From contig JAYGXS010000005.1 in NCBI GenBank assembly GCA_036362985.1, positions 1,057,741 through 1,121,740 on the forward strand: DNA of 64,000 bases, given 5' to 3'. This DNA comes from Ligula intestinalis. Its lineage: Eukaryota > Platyhelminthes > Cestoda > Diphyllobothriidea > Diphyllobothriidae. The position numbers and the translations under genes are program-made. The notes beneath the pieces are model-generated. The model had not been told where the DNA came from. It worked only from the letters and a program-made list of their open reading frames with translations, and searched no databases. Shown here one piece after another: positions 34,801 through 44,378 of the stretch; position 1 is the first letter of the stretch; every line of letters begins with the position of its first letter.

Positions 34801-35110
34801 AGCAACAACCATCCACATAATATTCACGGAGACTGTGCGTTGTCAGAATTTGAGTACCAGGTTCCAGAAATGTTCGCACATTCCAACATCCAATACCAAG
34901 AGTCCATATTTTGTTAAGCAGTCCAGCTTGCACATTATTCGCCCGAACCACCGAATAAGGGTTGTGGAGCGCGTCGGTTCCCGCGGGCGCCGTAGCACGG
35001 GTCGTAAAATCGTAAGTTGACATGTTCATGAGGTTTCTTGGGAATTTTGAATACAGGCGGGTCCCCAACGGCCGCTCGGCTTCTTCGTTCGAAGTTGTCT
35101 CCTCTAGCAC
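31900..35110 (-). mobile_element. RTE-type LINE, near full length, few disabling mutations
   Basis: On the minus strand, an apurinic endonuclease (about 35000-34100) contains GCWNVRTF, VAGDWNGRT, DYILVGSRF and HGSDHVLV. The reverse transcriptase (about 33668-32300) contains NNKARGEDGIPVEIYKS, VPVHKKGDKTRCKIYRGISL, NQAGFRAGRGCADQI, SGVRQGCVLS and LDYADDIALLA. The C-terminal part contains LRWFRHVLFRP and RRGGQLKTWLDTV and runs to 31953. This architecture, without an ORF1, is that of the RTE clade. Breaks include TGA in RMAYV-stop-LKGHF (near 34607), TAG near 34535 and TGA just before FVEFAAAF (near 33081), plus a shift near 34.05 kb. The terminal sequence contains AAGTACAAGTAAGTATAAAG. Confidence 0.88.
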
Positions 35111-35394
35111 TTTGGCTCAAGAACCTAACCACAAGGCAGTGGTGTTGGTGGCAAGCAAACCTATTTAATGGCGGTTTACGCTCGCCATGTCACAGCGTCG
35201 TCATTGAGCCTTGCGGTATTTTATAAGGCAGTCGGTGCGCCAGACCTCAGCCAACTGCGCCCTGGTAACACTGTCGCTGCTGCGTCGGTGACTGCTTATT
35301 CGCCAGACCCGGGAGCTTGCTTATTTCGCAGCTAACCTTCACTGAAGGCCGCGCCACTATCCGTCACCCGTGGACGCGCCAGGTAGCCTGCAGC

Positions 35395-35470
35395 TCGGCT
35401 AACAGGTAACCCTCCTTTCCCGGGTAACCCGCCTTCATCTAGTAACCCGCCTTCATCTAATAACCCGCCC
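35395..35470. repeat. Short tandem repeat, about 17-bp unit
   Basis: Units of the form GTAACCCGCCTTCATCTA repeat about four times with decay at both ends. Confidence 0.8.
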
Positions 35471-35479
35471 TTTTTACTC

Positions 35480-36650
35480 CTGCACCCCACCCCACCCCCA
35501 GTGGCGTATTCACATCCGCCTGTCACGTTGGGTGTCACTGCCGGGTGAATGCTGTCGAATGTAAATGCCGGCTACCCGTCGTCGTCGCAGCCAACAGCGG
35601 GACGACAGCGACATGATCGCTGAACGGACAGGCCTGCTTGCTTAGAGGAAGTAAGCGTGAATAGCGATTCTCGTGCTGCGCCTGGGACCACTGACAACGG
35701 AGGTGCACACAGAGACAGTCAAGACTTTTATGAAGTATACAGATTGCCGGAACTCAATTCTGATATTTCTCCTCATATGTATCGCAGAGCTATCTGACCT
35801 ATCTGCTCGTTGATAGTCCTACGCGTTCACATTTCAGCGTTTCGCTGTTCCCGGGTGATACGCATATTCTGACCGCGCGAGTTGTCCCCCTTTCTGCCAT
35901 TATAAATATTTTTCTCATCAAAATTATGGACCATAGGCAATTGGAACTGAAACACTCCTATGCTTAAACCGTCGTGAGGCATTTCATAAGCCTTAAGAGA
36001 AAGAAGACGGTCCACAGTGAAGGCCCTTAGCACGGGTAGGGGTAGAAAGCATGTCCTTTAATGGACGCTTTACCGAAGAAAAACGACGAATAGGTAGTAG
36101 CATTTGCCGATTGTGCTGCAAAGAAACTTTGTCGAGGGGTAGATCTGCTTGCTGTGCAGTTTAAAGAAAGTCTGATGTTTCCGTATTCTGTTAGCGAATA
36201 GCATCCTATAGGTCGTGGTCGATGTGTAGCGACCCAACTCAACACGCAACACTCACCCTCTCGCATATTGCAGCTGCTAGAACCTGCGCACCTGTAGGCC
36301 TACTACTATCCGGTCTGGCCAATCATCTCGCTGTGGCTGGCTCATACGTGAACGCGCTGTAGATGCTTTGGTGATTACCACGACATCACACTTCGCCTAC
36401 GGACCCTTTCACGGGTGATGGTAGACTTGTCCGACTGTCAACTTGCAATACCTCTGCACAGCATATACTGCCAAGGGTAGCCTGCGTTGGAAGTAGCTAA
36501 CTCCAGCTGCGAGCGCTGTATCATGGCGCCGCTGCACTGAAGGCCTTCACGCATCCCTCCGCCTACACGGAACCATGCCTGAATATCACAGTGGCAAGGT
36601 TATTCCCTGTTTACTTGAGCTAACTGCGATAAATGCGCTACACTAACCTG
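35480..36650. other. Intronic sequence, no recognised gene
   Basis: Moderately GC-rich; nothing recognised. Confidence 0.35.
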
Positions 36651-36654
36651 AGGG

Positions 36655-37022
36655 CTAAATCAGGGCATGCCAGGCGTTACTCGGGTTGCGCTGTCATAAC
36701 AAATGCCCTACGTTGGGGGGGGGGGGGGGCGTAGGCACAGGCTCACGCCGCACCAGCCACCTGCGCTTGATATCTATGCGATTGTGGAATATTAGGTTAC
36801 AACAACGTGTGTGTCAACTACGCCCGCTCTTGCCCTCGGTCTTCTTGTCTCCGTCATGACAGGGAGCTGGGACAGGTGAGGAAGGCAGATGCCGCGAAAG
36901 TCTACTATCATGTAGAACTAGCTCACGCGCAAGTCACTGCGTTTGCTTTCAGCCTGTTAAGTCACGCAGTGGGCATCGTCGGATGCGAGGGTCGACCCGA
37001 CATTAGTCGAAATTCCGACCTC
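36655..37022 (+). repeat. Dispersed repeat D, copy 2
   Basis: GCGAAAGTCTACTATCATGT, then CACGCGCAAGTCACTGCG, then TTAGTCGAAATTCCGACC match copy 1 at 8.44-8.82 kb. It includes a G run at about 36715-36729. Confidence 0.55.
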
Positions 37023-37299
37023 TAAGCTTCGCAGTTAAGTAGCCAAATGTTGAGTCAATGTAAGTGGATTCTGTTAGTACATTAGCCGGACCAAATGCTA
37101 GCAACATTTGGAGGCTTTCCTGAGGTGTCGTGCCTAGCCATGTGTCTTTTTTGTTAGCTCTGACAGCATACAGGCGATGACTGTCCGCACACAATGACCT
37201 CAGATCGAACACGCACGCACACATGCTAGGTGCTTAGGCAAGTGCCAAATGGTCGCAGTTATCCCCATGTAGCCAATCAGGCCACAAGAGATCGCGTGA

Positions 37300-37690
37300 C
37301 CTGCAATCCCTTATAAGCCACTGTCACCCCTGACACCGGAGAGTTGCATCACACACCGGACTGCGAGGACACGCTGGTCCACTCCCAATGCCGGAGCTTG
37401 CACACGAGGCGGAATAAAGAGCACGCTTGAGATCAACCAGCGGCAACTGCCACCTGAAACAGCAACTCAAGGGTTTGTACACAATAAACCCTTCTCCCGG
37501 TTGGATTCCAGAATTATGCCCTTCTTATTGTGTTCTTCCTTGGGGATTTCAACAGGGCGTAATTTGACGGTGACACAGGTCAGATGCGACCGTAACAACA
37601 CTGGCGACGCAGAACTCGTCGTTATAACAGATTCTACCGCCCACAATTTTGCTCGTGCTTTTTTTACTCCCATCCACATGGTGTGCCGTT
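37300..37690 (+). repeat. LTR-like dispersed repeat G, copy 1
   Basis: Matches 59330-59690 in order: ATAAGCCACTGTCAC, CAGCGGCAACTG, TTCCAGAATTA, AGGGCGTAAT. Copy 1 has TTATAA (near 37311), ACAATAAACCC (near 37482) and, after a run ending AACAACA, CTGGCGACGCAG. A TATA-like box, a poly(A) signal and a TGGCGAC-type leader start would fit a solo LTR with the start of its leader. No gag or pol is present. Confidence 0.4.
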
Positions 37691-38337
37691 TCATGTTGGG
37701 CATTTAGAACCAATGAGAGTACACCCTGCACGAAGTGGCTATGTGTTCTCGGAGAAAAAAAATGCCCGAGGGGAGGCTGCATTTTTGATTGAATGTCAGA
37801 GTGCCAGAGTTTGCAAATTAGAATGCGCACTCATCAGCCTAGTGGCGTGACAGTGACAAGAGACATCAACGTCGCATAGATGGCATTGTACATACAGCCT
37901 GAACTAGATAGATTTGTAGCCTAGCTGTCACGTTGTCATCTGCCGGTAGGCGCTGGTTCACTTACAGGCCGCGTGCAACAATAAACACCTGGACGCTATC
38001 AAGCAGGAAGCCTGCATGAAGGCCTTCAGTGCATCACAGCCGCGAATTAGCGTTCAAAGCTGCGGTTAGCCAGTTCCAGTGAAAAAATCTTGCATGCTGA
38101 CGGCATGCTATCCAGTAGCAGACTCCATATACTGCGTCCAGCAATCATCAGATGGGCGGAATTCCATGTCGACAAAAATTCCGGCGCGCAAAAGTGGAAG
38201 ATGCCTGCTAGGGCTTAGAACAAATCAAGCTAAGGTTTCTGCTTCGCATGTTGGCGGTTTATTTTTGACGTTCGCTTGCTACATAGGCAAAATAATTTGC
38301 TTTAGTTGCTGTAAGGGGTTGTCCTTCGACACTTTCT

Positions 38338-38912
38338 TCGACTGCCTTTATAAATTAAAATATACTTTGTGGAAAAAATGCACCAGAAAATTATTTTTGT
38401 ACTTGTTTGATAGCAAAGTACGCTTTCTTTAAATTTTCTACTCAAAGAAAGGGCAGCTTTTGGTTTTGAAAAAATTTGCTTATTATGAGCTTTTTTACGA
38501 TTGAATTCGAGTGTAGCAGTCACTAGGTTAGAAAATTATTCGGCAATCGAGCAACTTTTTTAAAACGGAAAAGCTTCCCTTTCTTTGAGGATGAAGTTAA
38601 ACGAAGGTGTAATTTTCTATCAAACAAGAACAAGAAATATTTGTTTCGTGCATGTTCTCCATAAAATATTTTTTGAATTTATAAAGGCAGTCAAAAGAAT
38701 GATTAAAAGGCATATTACTTAAGTAGCCAATTTTTACAACAGATACGTTTTGCAAGCAGTCAAAACTCGTTAAAAAGCCCGCATCCTATCATGACTGAAA
38801 TGACATCAGAATAAGCTACGCGATAATCACTATCACAACCTGAGTCAAGGCCGATTAGCGAAAGAGTATCAATCTTACGCATATTTCCACATGTTGCGGG
38901 ATCTTTGGCGAC
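38338..38912. mobile_element. Foldback element, second copy
   Basis: ACTGCCTTTATAAATT (left) answers AATTTATAAAGGCAGT (right), with GTTTGATAG/CTATCAAAC and AAAGAAAGGG/CCCTTTCTTT in the arms. The right outer part (CCGCATCCTATCATGACTGA to ATCAATCTTACGCATA) matches the right arm of the element at 16230-16754. The left outer end is missing or diverged. Confidence 0.65.
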
Positions 38913-39114
38913 TACTGCATACTACAGGAGATAAGGTGGGCTGTATTTGTCAACCGGTTCAGCATTGAAAGTGACAGGATGGTAGATGCGCTGGATCAAG
39001 ACGAGGCCCAGCTCAGGGCAGGGGACAGGCGTTATTTAGGTTTCACTCCTACGACAAATACCAGAAATGGCGACGTTACTGACATGCACCCAGTAAAATG
39101 ACCCATGACCTTGA

Positions 39115-39335
39115 TGGCATTCTTACTCCGCCAGGCATAGCGGCTCCGGTCACTCCTGCCCCATCTCACGGCCGGTCTTTCTCCTTCTCTCGTAACTTCG
39201 GGCACGGGCGACTGAGGGAAAAGAGACTGCAGTACTAGCCCTCAAAACTAAGCCACGCGTAGGTCGCCAGCCCTGCACGATCACGTTACGGAACACACAA
39301 TGGAGATCGTCGAAATCGATAGCCGAACGGTCCTT
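39115..39335 (+). repeat. Dispersed repeat D, copy 3
   Basis: Weaker match to copies 1 and 2: CTCACGGCCGGTCTTTCT, ACGCGTAGGTCGCC and GTCGAAATCGATAGCCGAAC occur in the same order. Confidence 0.4.
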
Positions 39336-40130
39336 AGACTACGCCAATTCACTCCTTCTTGCAATGCACCAATGGTCGGGAGTCCTCGTGAAAGCGACAT
39401 CTGCAGAATGTGTCATTATAAACAATCGATAATCGCCTCAGGTAAAAACCGATTCCTGTAGAAGGCCATATGGACGTGTATCTACTAGTTAACCTGCTCC
39501 GGTACAGCGGACTGCATTGACAAACAACAAGGCGTCTGGAATAGAGATCACGTGAAAATAGGTGGCTTTTGAGCTCTAGTATTGCCTACCTAATCCATAT
39601 GAATCCCCGAGTCGACCAGGTTATCTACCGGACACTAGCCAACACTTCAAAAGGGCCTAAGCCAACAGGTGCTAGCGACAGCCAAGGCAGTGTTTATACG
39701 GCTAGCGAAAATAGCGCTGGACTGTCAGGAGACGCTAATACAAGTGCTTTCTCTTCCGTGGCCGATGCCGACGTCAGGTGGTGATCGCAGGTCACCACCC
39801 CCGCTGCTGACAATTCTTCTCTCCACGCACTCCGCTCGACGTCTTAGCATTCCTTAAAGCCTTCCCACTTCCCAATGGCCTCCACACGGCGACCTGGCCA
39901 TCCGAACAGTGTGCGAACGATGAGTATTAATTGTAAGACTTTATAAATTATATCCACCGCTCATATTTTCATTATCTACACAATCTTTTAGACCCGATGG
40001 TTAATTTCCGGGAACTTGTGTCCTTCGAGTTCCCTTTTCAACCTATTCCTTTTGTTTAGATGTATAAACACTCGCCTGAATGTATGTCCCTACAAAAATA
40101 ATGTATAACGTGAATGATAATTGGACTTAC
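39336..40130. other. Intron sequence after Rel exon 3
   Basis: No repeat or gene recognised besides the donor site at 40130. Confidence 0.5.
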
Positions 40131-40447
40131 TGCAAAGAATGGGGTCGCTGAGCACCTGCACGACACCCTCTAATTTCTGCGGCGAGAGTAAGAGGACACG
40201 ATAGACGAGGCGAGCACTGCTGGATTTTGGCTTCACAGATTTGCGATTATTCTCGTTGACTCCATCCGCAGTGCCCACACTCCTCACTGTCGGACTGTGC
40301 TGCGTCAGTACCTCTTTCGTGTCAGCGTCCTCGGAGTTTGCATCGGCAGGATGGGAGCTAGCATTCTCGGATCCCTCACTCATCATCATCGACAGCCGCC
40401 GTTCGACGTCGGAGTTCCGCATTTTTACCAATCCCACACAGTCCACA
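40131..40447 (-). CDS. NFAT5: NFAT5-type factor, Rel homology exon 3
   Basis: A 317-nt minus-strand exon with acceptor TTTTTTCCCACAG and donor GTAAGT. It starts with one base completing an Asp codon and reads VDCVGLVKMRNSDVERRLS, then a long acidic and polar insert of about 50 residues, then SSSARLVYRVLLLSPQKLEG and VVQVLSDPILC. In human NFAT5 the same stretch has VDCVGILKLRNADVE and ARLVFRV with only a short linker between them. This is the end of the DNA-binding Rel N-terminal domain and the hinge to the IPT domain. The last base begins a codon finished by either IPT exon version. The intron to the previous exon is 271 nt. Confidence 0.9.
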
Positions 40448-40718
40448 CTGTGGGAAAAAACGGTATTACATTGCTTAGGTGCATGGGAGGATGCAGCGGA
40501 CAGAATAGTTATGCACGTATAATAAAGAAGTGACAGGGGAAACCCGACTGACTGCACGAGTTGTCAAGAGACCTCTTCAACACATTACTTGTCATAGCAG
40601 TAAGAGGGCGTGTCAAACAAATGACACAGTAGCACGTCAAAGCATCCAACTCCAGCGAAAAGGGCATTACGTGCTGTGCATCAATTGTAATTAAAGGATC
40701 AAGTTACAAAAGGCTTAC

Positions 40719-40915
40719 TCCAAGGTCCGGTCCTCTCCGGTGTCTGGATGGAAGGGCACCTGCACGACGGTCGTGTGTCCGATGGTCTTCTCGGTACAAC
40801 CGCGATTACTCTTCGTAGCCACCAGACAGACCTGATAGAACATGTTGAGTTTTGGCTCACCCGAGTCGTTAGCGACAAACACCTGGAGTAGGGCTTGACC
40901 ATTCCAACCACGCAG
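40719..40915 (-). CDS. NFAT5: NFAT5-type factor, Rel homology exon 2
   Basis: A 197-nt minus-strand exon, acceptor TTCAACTTCAG, donor GTAAGC, starting in phase 0 and ending two bases into a codon. It encodes [40 protein letters not shown] and then [17 protein letters not shown]. The VLQVFVGNDSG...FYQ..RV.G and GTTVIEV patterns of the NFAT5 Rel N-terminal domain are easily seen. The domain binds DNA in the nucleus. Introns on both sides are short (199 and 271 nt), unlike the many-kilobase introns elsewhere in this gene. Confidence 0.92.
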
Positions 40916-41114
40916 CTGAAGTTGAATAAACGCCAGGTGAAACAGTTGGCTTATCTACAAATATCACATGACAGGTATTTAAAAGTTCATGGGATTCCAT
41001 CGGCTTTAGTGGTTGTTTAAATAGTCCACTAAACTGATTAAAGTACATGGGGCGGATTAAAGGCTGAAAACTTTGACAGGTTAGGTATTTACCCGTCACC
41101 CGGTCAGCCCTTAC

Positions 41115-41386
41115 CTTAATTCGGGGATGGCCATCGTTTGTGCGGTTTTTGATGGGACCGCGACTGCCCTCAGTCAGGTATCTAGCACGATGTTGCAGCT
41201 CGGGCTGCTGTACCAACTCCAGACTGCACCCATCCCAGATGCTCTGAAATACCTCACCAAAGGACTCCACGTAAGCTTTCCAGGTTTCCGGAGATATAAA
41301 AATCTCCGGTTCGGCGATCAGAGATGATGAGTCATCACAGGAAACTTGTGAATCCGCCCTGCTGCTGCTGTTGGGGCAGGTTTCTA
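41115..41386 (-). CDS. NFAT5: NFAT5-type factor, Rel homology exon 1 (DNA-recognition loop)
   Basis: A 272-nt minus-strand exon with acceptor CCTTTTTTCCAG and donor GTAAGG, starting with two bases of a split codon and ending in phase 0. It encodes a Ser-rich lead, [40 protein letters not shown] and then [27 protein letters not shown] is the DNA-recognition loop of the NFAT5/Rel fold; the Leu and Arg inside it follow NFAT5 rather than the calcineurin-regulated NFATc group, which has HYETEGSRG. The preceding exon must end one base into a codon. Confidence 0.92.
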
Positions 41387-41639
41387 CTGGAAAAAAGGAA
41401 AGTGAATTCAGGAGCTTTAACGAGGCAGTTGAAGACGGGGGAGAAGACGGCTTCAGGGTATGGGACAGAAACCGGATGGCCGGCAGTGTATACTTCCGCC
41501 GGCGGAGAAGAGAACTCTTTGATAGGCATTGTTAATATTAATGATGTGTGGCTCCCTTTTTGCGAAATTTTTGGTTCGGGAAAACGCCGTCGGCAATGTG
41601 GAGGTGGACAGCCCTAAAATTTTCCGAGAGCAGTAGTAC

Positions 41640-41730
41640 CCGTATCTGCTACTGGTCTCTGACTATGCCTCTGATGAAGAATCCACGACGCATCTCGAAA
41701 CATCAGGCAAATCAAAGTATTGCTCCATCG
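41640..41730 (+). ncRNA. Hammerhead-like motif, subfamily B, well-paired stem I
   Basis: TGCCT (41666-41670) directly before the core CTGATGA (41671-41677) pairs perfectly with AGGCA (41705-41709) after the cleavage triplet. Between them lie one A, a weak stem II (AGAATCC...GCATCTC) and GAAACATC. The surrounding sequence (CGTATCTGCTACTG before, CCATCGATCGATGG after) is the subfamily B flank. Confidence 0.55.
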
Positions 41731-42710
41731 ATCGATGGTATGCTCGCCACAACTTTTTTGGTGTATGGCAACGAAAATAATAGCTGGATTTTTCCTGTGC
41801 CTGCCACTCCATCTTCCAGCCTCTTGATTTCAAAACCAAAGCAGTATTTTCTACTGGGATGCTTGATTATCCAACAGATTCGAATAAACAGCATTAAAAA
41901 CTCGAATATTGCCTACGTAGTGCCCAAACGCTTGGACGAAGAGGACGCTGAGACCGGTCCTTTTGTAAACGACCGGGCAGTGGCCTTCATAGTGAAGAAG
42001 GACTTCGCCATTGGCAACTCAGTTACTGCATGTCACAGTTTATGACAACGGGTGCTTACACAAGGCTTCTTGGTGGGATGACAGTGGTAAACCTTTTTTT
42101 TTATATAGGATTACGAAGAGTTCGTTAAGGTAATCAAGTTAGATATTGAGTGTCACCTCCAGAAGGTTGCTTATCCCCAACCGACATAAAACTACTTGAC
42201 TGAACAGTCTAGCAACAGCAAGCAGACCACTGGTGTTTTGACAACTTGTTGATAGAGCTGCTAGTTGAATTTTCAGTAGTTTTGGAGGAAACGGTTTTAG
42301 ACCAACTCGGGTACTATTTAGAGCAACGGCCTCTTGGAATTTGCAGGGAGAACGCACTCTTTGGGCGTCTGAACGAACAATCAAAAAAGGTTCACTTTCA
42401 ATGATAAATTAAGGAGCAAGGGGAACCTCCACGATTCAGGATAGAGACGGCTCTCGTTAAGTACGACAAACTAACTAAGATGTGGTTCTGACCAGTGGCT
42501 GAGGACTGAACACTGTCGTTGACCTGAGCACATCGCAGGAGGTGGACATTAAGAGCACCACCTATGCAGCGTATTTGACTAAATTTGGGCATAGAGGAGA
42601 TGGCTGACTGAAATTTAATGTCGGAGCAACAGCAACACGACGGTCGATTTCAATCACCAACCTGTATGCTCGCAACAAGTGACGGTGACTTGCGTACAAT
42701 AAGAAAGACG

Positions 42711-42880
42711 AAGAAGAAGAAGAAGAAGAAGAAGAAGAAGAAGAAGAAGAAGAAGANNNNNNNNNNGAAGAAGAAGAAGAAGAAGAAGAAGAAGAAGAAG
42801 AAGAAGAAGAAGAGGAGGAAGAAGAAGAAGAAGAAGAAGAAGAGGAGGAGGAGGAGGAGGAGGAGGAGGAGGAGGAGGAT
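42711..42880. repeat. GAA/GAG microsatellite with assembly gap
   Basis: GAA units then GAG units, interrupted by ten N at 42757-42766. It gives long artificial Lys/Arg and Ser frames. Confidence 0.95.
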
Positions 42881-42884
42881 ACGA

Positions 42885-43130
42885 TCGCTAGGACGACGCC
42901 TTCCTTTGCCCGAAGTTTTGACATCCGTTGTGGATTCTCCATCAGAGACATTAGCTAAAAAGTAGCGGAAACGGGGAATTCATGCAGAGGGAGTTACAGT
43001 ATTTATAGGATACAGTCACTATGATACTGCACATTTATGACAATTCACGACTTCCAGCGATCGCATCTCCTTCTATACAATAACTTTGTGGGACTTGCGT
43101 GTTTGCTTAGATTGGCAATTGCGCATAGAT
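42885..43130 (-). mobile_element. Subfamily B element with decayed hammerhead-like motif
   Basis: On the minus strand: CCCGTTTCCGCTACT, a core CTGATGG (42939-42945), AGAATCCACAACGGATGTC, a damaged AAAACTTC and then CGTCCTAGCGATCG. The same order is seen at 60912-61135. The GAA microsatellite adjoins it on the same side as at 60.87 kb. Confidence 0.55.
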
Positions 43131-43199
43131 TCGTTTCAAGAGACAGTAGACTTGTGCAGCATGTACCACACTCTCTCTCTCTCCCTTCCCTCACTAACC

Positions 43200-43330
43200 T
43201 GTGCCCGGTGTCAAGACCAAATCAAGAAGACTGGAGACGGGATCAGGTGCTGTCAGCTGGCGCGGTCAAAGCTGTGCGTATGCTGTCCCTCCGAGTTTCA
43301 GCATTTTTATCGGCGCGAACCCAAATAACG
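43200..43330 (+). other. Small Cys-rich open segment
   Basis: The plus strand reads CARCQDQIKKTGDGIRCC and then KLCVCCPSEFQHFY, a cysteine spacing vaguely like a PHD-type finger of LINE ORF1 proteins. It is too short and unsupported to call a gene. Confidence 0.2.
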
Positions 43331-43339
43331 TCTGCCGTA

Positions 43340-44375
43340 CTCTGATATTACTCCTCGTAAAGCGCAGCTAACACGCGGCCCGTTTAGTGAACATAGAACA
43401 GCAGCAACAAAACCAAGAACAGTAGATCCTTACCTGCATCTGATTCTTGTGTAACTACAAAGTGACTGGCTGCTGAACACACATATATCCACTAGGGGTG
43501 TACGAGTCTGCTCAGAATGGCTTTAGCTGACTTGTCCTACTGGTAGGAGCTTGACCATCCTCTCTACATTTGTCCTGAGACTCGTAGTCCAGAGCTCCCG
43601 CAAACGTCCGCATAACAACGACAACAAATAGTCTCGCTTACCCATGCTTATTATACTTATCGATAACCACTGCCTCCTAAGACCCATCAGGTAGACATAA
43701 AGTCACTTTAACTATGTGTATTCATGTCTTATAGAAGTTTGTAGCGGACTCCAATAAATTCTCCTTGGATAAGCACTCAACCCTGAATTCAAGGACGCAT
43801 GACTGATCACCCCAATGCACAGCACGGTGTTGCATTATCTGGGGGCTGGTCTCAAAGAGCACGGTCCAATCCGGTTTGTTGTGGCTTTTATATCACAAGC
43901 ACAACTATATATCTCCCCAAATATATGCATATTATATCCAAAGTATATCCGGTGGAAGACAAACATGTCAAAAGTGGGAACACGCAGGGTTACTACTACC
44001 TCCTCTACGGGTCCGCGTCATCTTTTTTCTAGTAAAATGTGTGGTGAATTCCTGCGCCTGTTGGGATTCTCGACGAGTCGCATCCATCTCATTGACATCC
44101 TCAGATTTGGGAGTGGTTAAAAGAAGTCGCTCTAGTGAGGTGTTGTGCATGCAGTCTTCACTCAACCTGAAAAAACAAAGAACGATCGTTGGTTTGGTAC
44201 TTAACGCTACATAGTTCATAGTTAGTTCATACGGGGGCCCCAACTGCTCTGAACTGCTGGTAAATTGGTTTTTTTTGTGATACAGACTTACGTGGGATCT
44301 AGCCCATCTTGTTCTCCCTCAACCAGCTTGGCAAGATGGTAAACGCAGTTCAATGCGACTGGGGGTCCGCATTTA
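43340..44375. other. Intronic sequence, no recognised gene
   Basis: Nothing recognised; several short overlapping frames at 43.8-44.2 kb lack domains. Confidence 0.35.
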
Positions 44376-44378
44376 TCA

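Noticed and set aside
40241..40533. Plus-strand open frames across the NFAT Rel exon
   Set aside because: They are antisense shadows; the minus strand encodes the conserved Rel homology sequence with correct splice sites.
42562..42965. Long Lys/Arg- or Ser-rich proteins on both strands
   Set aside because: They are translations of the GAA/GAG microsatellite that contains an assembly gap.
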